DNA from: SAR202 cluster bacterium bin127
GTDB taxonomy: Bacteria > Chloroflexota > Dehalococcoidia > Lucifugimonadales > Lucifugimonadaceae
Assembly: GCA_002239045.1 (NCBI GenBank)
Contig: MPNN01000005.1
Coordinates: 62,001-126,000, forward strand
Direction: 5' to 3'
Length of the DNA: 64,000 nucleotides
The notes under the pieces were generated by a model, which was not told the DNA's origin, made no database searches, and worked only from the letters and a program-made list of their open reading frames with translations. Made by a program: the position numbers and the translations under genes. Shown here piece by piece: positions 34,778 through 43,862 of the stretch (its first letter is position 1; each line of letters opens with the position of its first letter).

Positions 34778-35809
34778 ATGAAGAACGTATCAGCTAGTGC
34801 TTATGCGGCAGCCGGCGTAGATTTGAACGCCGCGGCACGCGCAAAACTTCGCATCAGCGATATCGCGAAATCGACTTATGGGCGCGGCGTAATGTCGGCT
34901 CCGGGAGGGTTCGGAGGGGTTTTCGACGTCGATCCAAATAGCGAATATCTGACGGTTTCCAGCACCGATTCGGTCGGTACCAAGTTGCGGATCGCTCAAG
35001 CGATGGGACGGCACGACACGGTCGGCATTGACATCGTTAACCACTGTGTCAACGACATCCTGCCAGCTGGCGCGGAACCGATGTATTTCCTGGACTACAT
35101 AGGACTCGATGGATACGATGATGATTTGATCGCTCAATTATTGACGGGCGTTGCAAGGGCATGCGTTGAAAACGATTGCGCTCTAATCGGCGGAGAGACG
35201 GCATCGTTGCCCGGAATCTACCACGGTGATGATTACGATTTAGTTGGATTCATCGTCGGCCGAGTGAAGCGTGAAAATCTGCTGCGACCCGAATCGACGG
35301 TGGCAGGCGATGTGCTAATAGGTCTGCCGTCAAGCGGCTTGCACACCAACGGATATTCGTTGGTGAGGTCAATCTTCAACACCGACTACGATCCGAGTGC
35401 GCTGCGCGACATCTTGCCGGGGAGCCACCAAACGTTGGGCGAAGCGCTTTTGGAGCCACACAGATCTTATCTTAAACAGCTGCAACCGTTTTTGGGTACC
35501 GTAAAGAGCATGGGGCACATAACTGGCGGCAGTTTTGCGAAAAACGTTCCCCGGGCGTTGGCTCCAAATGTCGGGGCTGTTCTTGATGCGAGCACATGGT
35601 CACCCCCAACGCTTTTCGCCTACATCCAAGAACATGGGAACATTGAAGACGAGGAGATGTTCAACGTTTTCAACATGGGAGTTGGCATGGTTGTTTGCGT
35701 GGCTCCTAGTCATGCCGAATTTCTGTTGACCGAATTGAGTGATGCTTGGGTTATCGGTGAAACGATTGAATACGAAGGTGTGGGTGATCGGGTTGAGTGG
35801 TGCGCCTGA
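34778..35809 (+). CDS. purM: Phosphoribosylformylglycinamidine cyclo-ligase
   Basis: Closes the imidazole ring to give AIR. The 343-residue protein has SSTDSVGTKLRIA, GIDIVNHCVNDIL, LIGGETASLPGIY, GLPSSGLHTNGYSLVR and MFNVFNMGVGMV, all standard PurM motifs. The gap to purF is 6 nt, so they are one transcript. Slightly odd is SSTDSVGTK with Ser-Ser-Thr where many have SgTDGVGTK. Confidence 0.96.
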   Translation: MKNVSASAYAAAGVDLNAAARAKLRISDIAKSTYGRGVMSAPGGFGGVFDVDPNSEYLTVSSTDSVGTKLRIAQAMGRHDTVGIDIVNHCVNDILPAGAEPMYFLDYIGLDGYDDDLIAQLLTGVARACVENDCALIGGETASLPGIYHGDDYDLVGFIVGRVKRENLLRPESTVAGDVLIGLPSSGLHTNGYSLVRSIFNTDYDPSALRDILPGSHQTLGEALLEPHRSYLKQLQPFLGTVKSMGHITGGSFAKNVPRALAPNVGAVLDASTWSPPTLFAYIQEHGNIEDEEMFNVFNMGVGMVVCVAPSHAEFLLTELSDAWVIGETIEYEGVGDRVEWCA

Positions 35810-35856
35810 TCGATTCGAAATTTGTGTGATTCAGGTTGGCGAACCAACGGGGTGAA

Positions 35857-37407
35857 ATGTCCGATTCTGTCAAAAAAGTTGCGTTGTTGAGCGCGTACGA
35901 CCGGCGCGGTTTGGTAAGTTTCGCCAAGCTACTCGTCGACTGCGATTACGAGGTGGTGTCTACCGGCGGGACCGCCGCTGAGTTGCGCGCCGCTGGGATC
36001 AAGGTTGTTGAGGTATCTGAACTCACGGGTGCGCCGGAAATATTGGACGGACGCGTCAAGACCCTGCATCCGAACATTCACGGGGGATTGCTTGGGGTAC
36101 GCGACAACGAAGATCACGTTCGCCAAATGGCGCAACTTGGGATCCGAAACATCGATGTTGTCGTGAACAATCTCTATCCATTCGTCGAAACTGTTCGAAC
36201 CAAGGACGTATCGTTGTCCGACGCCTTGGAGAACATTGACATCGGCGGCCCCGCCATGACCCGGGCGGCGGCCAAGAATCATCCCGATGTTTTGATTGTG
36301 GTTGACCCGGACGACTACGAACGCGTAGGGCAAATGATCCGCGATGACACGGTGACACCGCGAGAACGCCGCCGTTTGGCTGCGAAGGCTTTTCAACACG
36401 TCGCGGCGTACGACACGGCGATTGCGGGTTATCTCCGAGAAGATGGCGGCACGGTTGAGTTGCCTGAAGAGCTCACGTTTGGCTACTCATTGGTTGCTAA
36501 ACCTCGCTACGGTGAAAATCCACATCAAAATGCCGCGATCTATTCTCTGCCCGGCGCGACTGGAGGAGTGGTAAACGCGGAGCAGCTGCACGGCATTGAA
36601 ATGTCCTACCTGAACTATTTCGACGCAGATGCGGCGTGGTCAGTCGCGCGCGAATTCGCGGAATCCGACAAACACGCTGCGGTAGTGGTCAAGCACGCAA
36701 ATCCCTGTGGTTTGGCGGTCCGCGACCATCAGATCGACGCATGGGAAGCGGCCAGATTGGGTGATCCCGTGTCAGCGTTCGGTGGTATCGTCGCCTTCAG
36801 CGAGCCGTTGAACAGCGAAACCGCGGACAAGATGAGGGGATTGTTGCTGGACGTGGTGATTGCGCCAGATTACGACGATGAGGCATTGGATATTCTTCGA
36901 ACACGGCGAAGAACACGGGTATTGAAGGTGGACGCTGACGCCCCGGCGATGTTAGAGGTGAGATCGGTTGCTGGCGGTGCGCTGGTGCAAGAACCCGACA
37001 GTCTCACTGGCGACGCGTTTCAAGACTTCCAAGTAGTGACCGAGCGTGTGCCGAGTCGCGAAGAGGAGGTTGATCTAAGGTTCGCGTGGCGCGCGTGCAG
37101 ATTCGTGAAGTCCAACGCGATTGTCTTGGCGAAGAATTGCGCGCTCGTCGGAATGGGCGCGGGTCAACCCAACCGAGTGACCAGCGTCAATCTGGCAACC
37201 GGCGTAGCGGGAGTTGATTCTTCAGGAGCGGTAATGGCGTCAGACGCGTTTTTCCCATTTCCGGACGCCGTCGAGTTGGCGGCGAAGGACGGTGTAAGAG
37301 CGGTTGTGCAACCGGGTGGTTCGGTGAATGATCAAGCGGTGATCGATGTTGCCAACGAGTTAGATATGACGATGGTTTTTACAGGACGCCGACATTTCTA
37401 TCATTGA
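35857..37407 (+). CDS. purH: Bifunctional AICAR formyltransferase / IMP cyclohydrolase
   Basis: Last two steps to IMP. The N-terminal cyclohydrolase/MGS-like domain shows KVALLSAYDRRGLV, STGGTAAELR and GRVKTLHPNIHGG. The C-terminal formyltransferase has VVVKHANPCGLAV, DPVSAFGGIVAF, KSNAIVLAKN and the final DAFFPFPDAVELAA. About 516 residues, as expected. ATG 35857 follows GGGGTGA and gives the family N-terminus; a TTG 21 nt upstream is less likely. Confidence 0.96.
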   Translation: MSDSVKKVALLSAYDRRGLVSFAKLLVDCDYEVVSTGGTAAELRAAGIKVVEVSELTGAPEILDGRVKTLHPNIHGGLLGVRDNEDHVRQMAQLGIRNIDVVVNNLYPFVETVRTKDVSLSDALENIDIGGPAMTRAAAKNHPDVLIVVDPDDYERVGQMIRDDTVTPRERRRLAAKAFQHVAAYDTAIAGYLREDGGTVELPEELTFGYSLVAKPRYGENPHQNAAIYSLPGATGGVVNAEQLHGIEMSYLNYFDADAAWSVAREFAESDKHAAVVVKHANPCGLAVRDHQIDAWEAARLGDPVSAFGGIVAFSEPLNSETADKMRGLLLDVVIAPDYDDEALDILRTRRRTRVLKVDADAPAMLEVRSVAGGALVQEPDSLTGDAFQDFQVVTERVPSREEEVDLRFAWRACRFVKSNAIVLAKNCALVGMGAGQPNRVTSVNLATGVAGVDSSGAVMASDAFFPFPDAVELAAKDGVRAVVQPGGSVNDQAVIDVANELDMTMVFTGRRHFYH

Positions 37408-37434
37408 TAGATTGGGTGGCAGATTCAGATCAAC

Positions 37435-38172
37435 GTGTCCAAGATTTCAGTCGACATAATCATCCCGGTGCTGAACGAGGAGCATTCTCTGCCCCGTTGC
37501 ATTGCGACATTGGATGAGCATCTGACCAGTAGTTTCGCAAACGACTGGAACTGGAACATCACGATTGCAGACAACGGCTCCCAAGACGCAACGCCGGAGG
37601 TAGGACGTCAACTGTCAAGCCAATACCCAAACGTCAGATTGACGCGGCTTGAACAACGTGGTCGAGGTAGGGCTCTGAAAAAAGCGTGGTTGGAGAGTTC
37701 CGCGGATGTCAGATGTTTTATGGATGTTGACCTCTCAACGCGCTTGGAATCGCTCGGGCCGCTGGTCGAAGCGATCGCCAAGGAAGGATACGGCGTGGCA
37801 ATCGGATCGCGATTGTTGCCGCAGTCGCGTGTGGAGGGACGAACCTTGAAACGCGAGATTGTGTCAAGGGCGTACAACGCGTTGATCCGATTGATGTTTC
37901 CTAGGAAAACGTTCCGAGACGCGCAATGCGGGTTCAAGGCGGTATCTCGAGAAGTGGCGGACAACGTTGTGCCTCATGTCGAAAACCCTGGTTGGTTTTT
38001 CGACACTGAGTTGCTGTTGTTGAGCCTTCGGGCCGGATATCGAATCAAAGAGATCCCAGTCCACTGGATTGATGATCCAGACACGCGGGTCCGCATTGTT
38101 TCAACCGCGAGCGAAGACATAAAAGGCTTATTGAGGGTGCGATTCTCACCCGCCGACGTTAAGCGCAACTAG
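37435..38172 (+). CDS. Family 2 glycosyltransferase, dolichyl-phosphate glucosyltransferase-like
   Basis: A 245-residue soluble GT-A enzyme with DIIIPVLNEEHSL, IADNGSQDAT, the DxD motif in MDVDLST, RDAQCGFKAVSR and WFFDTELLLLS. The closest pattern is the eukaryote-like ALG5 group that glucosylates a polyprenyl phosphate. The GTG start is 28 nt after purH, so it may share the purine transcript without sharing a pathway. It contains the 12-mer TTTCCTAGGAAA near 37899. Confidence 0.85.
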   Translation: MSKISVDIIIPVLNEEHSLPRCIATLDEHLTSSFANDWNWNITIADNGSQDATPEVGRQLSSQYPNVRLTRLEQRGRGRALKKAWLESSADVRCFMDVDLSTRLESLGPLVEAIAKEGYGVAIGSRLLPQSRVEGRTLKREIVSRAYNALIRLMFPRKTFRDAQCGFKAVSREVADNVVPHVENPGWFFDTELLLLSLRAGYRIKEIPVHWIDDPDTRVRIVSTASEDIKGLLRVRFSPADVKRN

Positions 38173-38265
38173 CCGTTCGATCGATGTGATTGATTGCAAT
38201 ACGCGGTAGTTGAAAACTTCCTGATGTAACCTTGCACTGATTTGAGGGAACGATAATTTTCTGCG

Positions 38266-39288
38266 ATGCTAACGCCATCCGAAGAGCTTGAACTTTCGTC
38301 GCCGACATTGCGTGGCGCAACGGTTTCGATTGATTATCACCACGCCCAGGCGATTCTCAGAACCGAGCAGCGCAATCCGATCGTGGTTTTTGAGGTCTAT
38401 GCGGGCGCGACGGGTGTGTTATCTGGAGTGAACGAGGTTTTGCCGTTCCTCAGAGCCCGACTGCCGGTTTCTAGTTCTGCAGTGTATTCGCTTTCCGACG
38501 GTGATGAAATCAAAGACGACGAGACGATCCTGCGTGTCGTTGGGCCTTATGCTGCGTTCGGCATGTATCGTGACGTGATCACCGGGATATTCGCTTCGAG
38601 TATCGGGTGGGCGACCGCGGCACACGAATGCGTGCAAGCCGCTGGTGAAACGCGTGTCATGGTCAGTGGATCGCCATTCATTCATCCCGATGTTGTCGAT
38701 TCGATGGAATATTCGGCCTATGTCGGAGGGTGTGCCGCAGTATCTACACAAAAAGGCGGCGAGCGCACTGCTACGGTTCCTCAGGGATCGATGCCGCATG
38801 ACTTTGTCTTGATCTGGGGCGCGGCCGACCGTGCGATGACGGTTTATGACCGGCATAGCAGGTTGGGTGCACAACGAGTGATGCCGGTTCCCACTTCGGG
38901 CGATACGATTCAGGAGGCTCTGGACGCAGCGTATGCGTTGAGCGGGGGTACCAGTAACCCGCTGCGTGGCGTGAAGATGAGCGTCCCTGCCAATCTCGGC
39001 GGTGGTTCACCAGATCTGGCGAAGGAGTTGAAGGCCCGACTGACGGATGCTGGCTTCGGCTCTGTCGACATTTACGTCGCCGGCGAGTTGACGCCGGAAT
39101 CAATCCGAGATTATCGGGCCTCGGGTGTTGAAGTTGGGCTCTACGTGGTGGGACGGTACATCGCGGCGGCGCGACCTGCGCCGGTTGAAGGAGCGATCAA
39201 AGAGATCGACGGGCGGGCGGTGGCACCGCGTGGAATGGCTCCCGGGCGCGTCGAAAACCACCGGATGTTGCAACGCGAGTTGAGCTGA
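38266..39288 (+). CDS. Nicotinate phosphoribosyltransferase-like protein
   Basis: NAD salvage enzyme family joining nicotinate to PRPP. The 340-residue protein shows FEVYAGATGVLSG, a GPYAAFGMYRDVITGIFASSIGWATAA substrate segment, SMPHDFVLIW, and DIYVAGELTPESIRDYRASGVEVGLYVVG at the C-terminal end of the barrel. It is shorter than classical PncB (about 400) and fits the small archaeal/Thermoplasma-type forms; quinolinate enzyme relatives are an alternative. It converges with tilS, 10 bp between the stops. Confidence 0.8.
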   Translation: MLTPSEELELSSPTLRGATVSIDYHHAQAILRTEQRNPIVVFEVYAGATGVLSGVNEVLPFLRARLPVSSSAVYSLSDGDEIKDDETILRVVGPYAAFGMYRDVITGIFASSIGWATAAHECVQAAGETRVMVSGSPFIHPDVVDSMEYSAYVGGCAAVSTQKGGERTATVPQGSMPHDFVLIWGAADRAMTVYDRHSRLGAQRVMPVPTSGDTIQEALDAAYALSGGTSNPLRGVKMSVPANLGGGSPDLAKELKARLTDAGFGSVDIYVAGELTPESIRDYRASGVEVGLYVVGRYIAAARPAPVEGAIKEIDGRAVAPRGMAPGRVENHRMLQRELS

Positions 39289-39298
39289 TTCGGACCGA

Positions 39299-40753
39299 CT
39301 AGTCTTCAATCGACGGAACCAAGTTTCGTCGGAATGTTAGGTGCACAGCCGTCGAATTTCTGGCGGTTAGCTTCGCCCAGTCGGCAATCCTGATACCTGG
39401 CAACCAAACGATCTGCCCACCGGCGGGCGAGACGACGATCGGGATGCGATCGCGCCATGACGCGGCGATTTTCGAGTTGATGAGGAAATCTGATAGATCG
39501 ACATCATTGCTCATTCCGAGTGGATGGAATCGATCGGACTCTTTGCGATTGCGAATGAAAAGACTACCTGTTGACAACTCGTCGCGGTTTAGCCACGCTT
39601 CGTCACTGGCGGTTCCGTGAAATTCATTAGGCGGCGTGGAGATATCTGACGTGATGGTGTATCCGTTGCCCAAGTCGGCTTGACCTGGCAACGGAAGTGT
39701 TATCGGTTGCGCGATGGCGTCAGGGTAGGGGACGATGTCATTGGCTCGATCCGCCGCGCGCGCCATACCGATGTGGCGGTGATCGGTCCAGAATACGACT
39801 TCATCAGGCAAGTTATAGCTGGCGGATTTGCCAATTGAGAGTAGGTTGAGCATTTTGTCGATGTGGGTCTGTTCAAGCTGCGTTTCGGGTTCGGCGCTGT
39901 TTCGGTACATTTTGGCGAGGACTTCGGCGGCGACGATGGAGTGCGAATCGGCGACGGGGATGCGGAGTAGGGTGTTTGGGTGACCCGTGGAGGCGTGATG
40001 TAGTGCTTGGTCAGCGAGCTTATCGATCAGGTCGGTATTGCTTTGCATAATCTCGGCGAATCTGACGATCGCCGAAACGGCTTGCGGGTTCAATGTTTCG
40101 AGTTCGGGGATTACGCGGTGGCGAATCCGGTTTCGGGCGTAACGGGACCAATCGTCGTTGGAATCGTCGTGCCGGGCGGTGATATGCAGGGCATTTAGGA
40201 AGCGATCCGCTTGATGCCGTGCGATCTGCAACATTGGCCTGACGACGACGACATTGCGGCTCGTTGTGATCTTGATTGATCGTCGATGTGTCATGCCGCC
40301 AACACCGCGGATGCCGGCACCACGGGCCAAACGAAGCAGGATGGTCTCCGCTTGGTCGTCGGTGGTGTGGGCTACAGCTACGGCGTCGGCGTCGATACGT
40401 TCGGCGGTCTCGGTGAGGAACTTGTATCTGAGACGGCGCGCGGTGTTCTCATCTAGGCGATCGGTACCATGATCGGCGCGTCCAACGATTAGCGGTATGT
40501 CGAGTTGGGTGCAGAGATCACGGACGAACTGTTCGTCTTGTTCGGAATCATTGCCGCGCGCGCGATGATTGTAGTGCGCGGCAGTGAGCGATTTGTATCG
40601 ATTGGGAAGGTGAATGAGACCAAGGAGGAGCGCGGTTGAATCGATGCCACCGGAAATCGCGCAGATAATCGAGTCATTAGGCTCGATGCGCGTTTTTGAT
40701 ATTCCCGCCTCAAGTTGTCGTAGGAATGTGCTTTGGTCTCGCTCAGTTGGCAT
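39299..40753 (-). CDS. tilS: tRNA(Ile)-lysidine synthetase
   Basis: Adds lysine to C34 of the AUA-reading tRNA-Ile. The N-terminal PP-loop ATPase has AISGGIDSTALLLGL, AHYNHRARG and AHTTDDQAETILLRLARGAG. A central tRNA-binding domain and a C-terminal TilS domain (SDRFHPLGMSNDVDLSDFLINSKIAASWRDRIPIV) complete it. 484 residues, near full E. coli-type length. The codon-modifying partner gene tilS/hpt/ftsH block common elsewhere is absent. ATG 40753 is 17 nt downstream of the CNNM gene stop. Confidence 0.93.
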   Translation of the reverse strand: MPTERDQSTFLRQLEAGISKTRIEPNDSIICAISGGIDSTALLLGLIHLPNRYKSLTAAHYNHRARGNDSEQDEQFVRDLCTQLDIPLIVGRADHGTDRLDENTARRLRYKFLTETAERIDADAVAVAHTTDDQAETILLRLARGAGIRGVGGMTHRRSIKITTSRNVVVVRPMLQIARHQADRFLNALHITARHDDSNDDWSRYARNRIRHRVIPELETLNPQAVSAIVRFAEIMQSNTDLIDKLADQALHHASTGHPNTLLRIPVADSHSIVAAEVLAKMYRNSAEPETQLEQTHIDKMLNLLSIGKSASYNLPDEVVFWTDHRHIGMARAADRANDIVPYPDAIAQPITLPLPGQADLGNGYTITSDISTPPNEFHGTASDEAWLNRDELSTGSLFIRNRKESDRFHPLGMSNDVDLSDFLINSKIAASWRDRIPIVVSPAGGQIVWLPGIRIADWAKLTARNSTAVHLTFRRNLVPSIED

Positions 40754-40770
40754 GCGACTTGGGAGGCGCG

Positions 40771-42141
40771 CTAGGTGGTCGGGTCGGTAGTCACATCCGT
40801 CGCGATGTTCTGGATTTTCAGACGTTCGATGCGGTTTCCGTTCATGGCGAGTACTTCCATGTAGATCTCGTCTTCGTAAGTGGTGTTTTGCCCTACCTCG
40901 GGCATGCGTTGGGCTTTGTCGATGAAAAAGCCAGCGATAGTTTCGTATCGTTCGTTCGGAGGGACTTCGATGCCGGTTTCGTCTTCGGTTCGCTCGACCG
41001 ATAGCGCGCCGGGCACGATGTACGTGTCGTCGTCGAGACGTTCGACCGCTTTTTGCTCTAGGACCAGGGTGTCGTCGTCGTCACCACGCATCATCTCGAG
41101 AAGGCCGTTGAGTGTGACGAGTCCGTTGATGCGTTTCTCCTCGTTGTGTGCAACGGCCAGGTATTGCTCAGTCCGGATCATCTCGGTGAAGAGGTCATCC
41201 AATTTCGTGGTGTCTGCGAGAACGAGGATGTCGGTTCGCATTAGTTCCGTAACTCTGGTGTCGAGTTCGTCGTCGCCGCCTTCGGCGATGAATTTCATTA
41301 CGTCGTTGGCGTAAATGGCACCGACAAGTTGATCGAGATCGTACCAGTAGCCCGTGCGAAGCGGTTCACCTCGTTGGATCACGAATCCAGGTTGGGTTCG
41401 ATGGGGCTCTGCAGTCGTACTGACGTCATCGACGTGTTCACGGTATTTTTGCAGGAATGTTCGGAGGGTGTCGTTTTCGTTGAGCCATACGATTTGACTG
41501 GTGTGGACGCGCACGCGATGGTCGCGAAGATCGCGGGCACCGAAATCGATTAAGTTGTCGAGCATCTCGCCATGGGTATCGTCGAAGAGTCCTTGTTCTT
41601 GGCTTTGATCGATGATGAGGCTAAGTTCTCCTTGTGTGTAGCCAGGCCGGGCGTCGAATCCGGATACGCCGAAGACGCGGAGCAGCCCGCGAGGCAGGAG
41701 CGTAAAGACCCAAACAATTGGTTTGGACGCGGTCATGATCGCGAGGATGATGTGGGCGACAGCTAGGGACCATGTTTCAGGTGCGAGTGCGCCGAGGGTT
41801 TTCGGGGTCAGTTCGCCGACAACGTAGACCATGACGGTCGCTACGGCGGTGGAGATGATCGTGGTAAGGACCGTGTTTTCGCCGTGCCCGATGGAGTTGA
41901 TGATGAGACTCGTGGAGGCGGTTGCGACCAGGACGTTGAAGAGATTACCTACGAGGAGGATGGTGGCGAAGAAGTTTTCGTGCCGTTCTAGGACGCGCAT
42001 GACGGCATTGGCTCGGCGGTCGCCGTTTTCGGCCAAGTGCTGAATATGCGAGGGTCGGGCGCTGAGGAGCGCAGATTCGGCGGCCGATATGAAGGCGCTG
42101 CCGAGCAGGGCTCCGCAGATAAGGAGCGCGTTGATTACCAT
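40771..42141 (-). CDS. CNNM/CorC-type transporter (DUF21-CBS-CorC_HlyC)
   Basis: A 456-residue membrane protein. The N-terminal DUF21 region has four helices (MVINALLICGALLGSAFISAAESALLSARPSHIQHL, GNLFNVLVATASTSL, GELTPKTLGA). Two CBS-like domains follow (about 205-340), then a C-terminal CorC_HlyC domain (NERYETIAGFFIDKAQRMPEVGQNTTYEDE). Family members export magnesium or other ions or support haemolysin-like functions. It is not a toxin. It lies 105 bp downstream of recA, past a hairpin. Confidence 0.88.
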   Translation of the reverse strand: MVINALLICGALLGSAFISAAESALLSARPSHIQHLAENGDRRANAVMRVLERHENFFATILLVGNLFNVLVATASTSLIINSIGHGENTVLTTIISTAVATVMVYVVGELTPKTLGALAPETWSLAVAHIILAIMTASKPIVWVFTLLPRGLLRVFGVSGFDARPGYTQGELSLIIDQSQEQGLFDDTHGEMLDNLIDFGARDLRDHRVRVHTSQIVWLNENDTLRTFLQKYREHVDDVSTTAEPHRTQPGFVIQRGEPLRTGYWYDLDQLVGAIYANDVMKFIAEGGDDELDTRVTELMRTDILVLADTTKLDDLFTEMIRTEQYLAVAHNEEKRINGLVTLNGLLEMMRGDDDDTLVLEQKAVERLDDDTYIVPGALSVERTEDETGIEVPPNERYETIAGFFIDKAQRMPEVGQNTTYEDEIYMEVLAMNGNRIERLKIQNIATDVTTDPTT

Positions 42142-42161
42142 GCGCTAATCATAAACGGGAG

Positions 42162-42193
42162 GAATGAACGCACCAAGGTCAGTGCGTTCATTC
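42162..42193 (-). terminator. Strong hairpin after recA
   Basis: A perfect 12-bp stem GAATGAACGCAC/GTGCGTTCATTC (42162-42173, 42182-42193) closes on an 8-nt loop, about 54-85 nt after the recA stop. On the minus strand it is followed by CTCCCGTTTATG, only a short T-run. It could end recA transcription before the CNNM gene. Confidence 0.55.
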
Positions 42194-42246
42194 ACCTGCG
42201 TTAACTGTGGTTGGTCGTGCGATGAAAGGCGAAAAGTTGGTGCCTA

Positions 42247-43347
42247 CTACGCCTTTTGCGTCTCCGGCATGGTGATCCCGCGGACTTGGGCGTCAATCTC
42301 GTCGCGCATGTCGGCGTGTTCCTTGAGGAAGACGCGGGAGGCTTCGCGGCCTTGTCCAAGGCGGGTTTCACCGTAGGAGTAGAACGCACCGCGTTTTTGG
42401 AGGATGCCGTGCTCGACGCCGAGTTCTAGCAGGTCGCCCTCGGTGCTGATGCCTTCATTGAAGATGATGTCGATCTCGGCCTGCCGGAAAGGCGGCGCAA
42501 CTTTGTTTTTGACCACGCGGACGCGGACGCGGTTTCCGGTGATGTCTTTGCCAGACTTGAGAGATTCTTTGCGGCGCATATCGAGGCGGACGCTGGAATA
42601 AAACTTCAGTGCGCGACCGCCAGGGGTGACTTCGGGGCTGCCGTATACAACGCCGACTTTTTCGCGGAGCTGGTTGATGAAGACGCAAACGGTCTTGGTC
42701 TGGTTAACGATGCCGGTGAGTTTCCTAAGGGCCTGCGACATCAATCGTGCCTGCAAGCCGACTTGGAAGTCTCCCATGTTGCCTTGTATCTCGGAATTGG
42801 GCACCAATGCTGCGACGCTGTCCAAGACAATCATGTCGAGGGCACCTGAGCGGACCAGATGTTCGATAATTTCGAGAGCTTGTTCTGCAGAGTCGGGTTG
42901 GGAAATAAGAAGTGAATCGATGTCGACGCCGATGGCCTTGGCGTAGATGGGATCCATTGCGTGTTCCACGTCGACATATGCGCAGACGCCGCCAACTTTC
43001 TGGGCTTGGGCGACGGCGGACATTGCGAGAGTGGATTTTCCGGCAGATTCGGCGCCGTAGATTTCAATGATGCGACCGCGTGGCAGGCCGCCGATACCGA
43101 GGGCAATATCGAGTGATAGCGAGCCGGTGGAGATGGCGTCTACGTTACGGAAGCTATCGTTTTCGCTCATGAGCATAACGGCGCCGCGACCGTAGTTCCG
43201 TTCGATCTGAGCGATCGCTTCTTCAAGCGCTTTTTCCCGTTTGCTGGCTTGCTTGGTGGTCGGCATTTTGGGCTCGTTTTCGGCTGGTTCGGATGTGAGG
43301 CTCTCGATGATCTCTTTTTCGAGAGTGGCGGTTGCTTTGGTTGCCAT
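42247..43347 (-). CDS. recA: Recombinase RecA
   Basis: Strand-exchange ATPase. The 366-residue protein shows [93 protein letters not shown]. The P-loop reads GAESAGKST where RecA almost always has GPESSGKTT, a notable drift in three positions; the rest is orthodox. The N-terminus carries an extra charged segment of about 30 residues. ATG 43347 has AAGGAA about 8 nt upstream. No GAACNNNNGTTC-type LexA site is evident in the 150 bp before it. Confidence 0.97.
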   Translation of the reverse strand: MATKATATLEKEIIESLTSEPAENEPKMPTTKQASKREKALEEAIAQIERNYGRGAVMLMSENDSFRNVDAISTGSLSLDIALGIGGLPRGRIIEIYGAESAGKSTLAMSAVAQAQKVGGVCAYVDVEHAMDPIYAKAIGVDIDSLLISQPDSAEQALEIIEHLVRSGALDMIVLDSVAALVPNSEIQGNMGDFQVGLQARLMSQALRKLTGIVNQTKTVCVFINQLREKVGVVYGSPEVTPGGRALKFYSSVRLDMRRKESLKSGKDITGNRVRVRVVKNKVAPPFRQAEIDIIFNEGISTEGDLLELGVEHGILQKRGAFYSYGETRLGQGREASRVFLKEHADMRDEIDAQVRGITMPETQKA

Positions 43348-43862
43348 TCAGATATTCCTTAATGTTATGCGTTTGATCCCGCGTTGGTTGCGGTTACTTC
43401 TTGTGGCACAAGTGTAACATCCAAATGCCGCATGCAACGCATGTGGCGAGAAATATTAGGAAAATCTCGCCTAGGTTGCCCTGAGGTGGCGGGTGCGTTT
43501 AATCCAGCACCATATCCGTTACCAGAGGGATGGGGGACCATCGCAAAACTACGTCATTCCGGCGAAAGCCGGCGCTTCAGCTGACGGAACGTACATCCAG
43601 AGGGGCGGTGCAATCGGGGCGAGGACGCCGAAACGGTCGCTTCGTTACCCCGATCAAGGGTTTTGCAATGGTCTCAGAGGGACCGGGCACGAAAACAGGT
43701 GGAAGATTGACGTGCTAGTTGGCGCAGTACGCGAGCTACGCGTTTTCGTGGGAAACGACGTGCGTTCTTTCTGTGGGTACCAGCGTCTGTGGGAATGACG
43801 CGAGGCTACCGGGAGCAGGAACTCTATAAATAGTGAACGCCGCTCCCGGTCGAATACGACGA
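43348..43862. other. Intergenic region upstream of recA containing a MITE-like element
   Basis: About 515 bp with no gene I can support. Roughly 200 bp next to recA should hold its promoter. The MITE-like element 43552-43800 fills most of the rest. Short frames here translate to YVIPAKAG, the usual product of this repeat. Confidence 0.6.
43552..43800. mobile_element. MITE-like element with CGTCATTCC terminal inverted repeats
   Basis: The 249-bp segment begins CGTCATTCC (43552-43560) and ends with its perfect complement GGAATGACG (43792-43800). At the left end CCGGC-GAAA-GCCGG (43559-43572) makes a tight hairpin. CGTCATTCCnGCGAAAGC is a very widespread intergenic repeat motif in bacteria, usually as non-autonomous elements. 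No transposase frame is inside, and no target duplication is clear. An internal partial copy GGAAACGACG near 43751 suggests layered or truncated copies. Confidence 0.65.

Noticed and set aside
43493-43798. Plus-strand frame containing YVIPAKAG
   Set aside because: It is the usual translation of the CGTCATTCC repeat and ends with the element.
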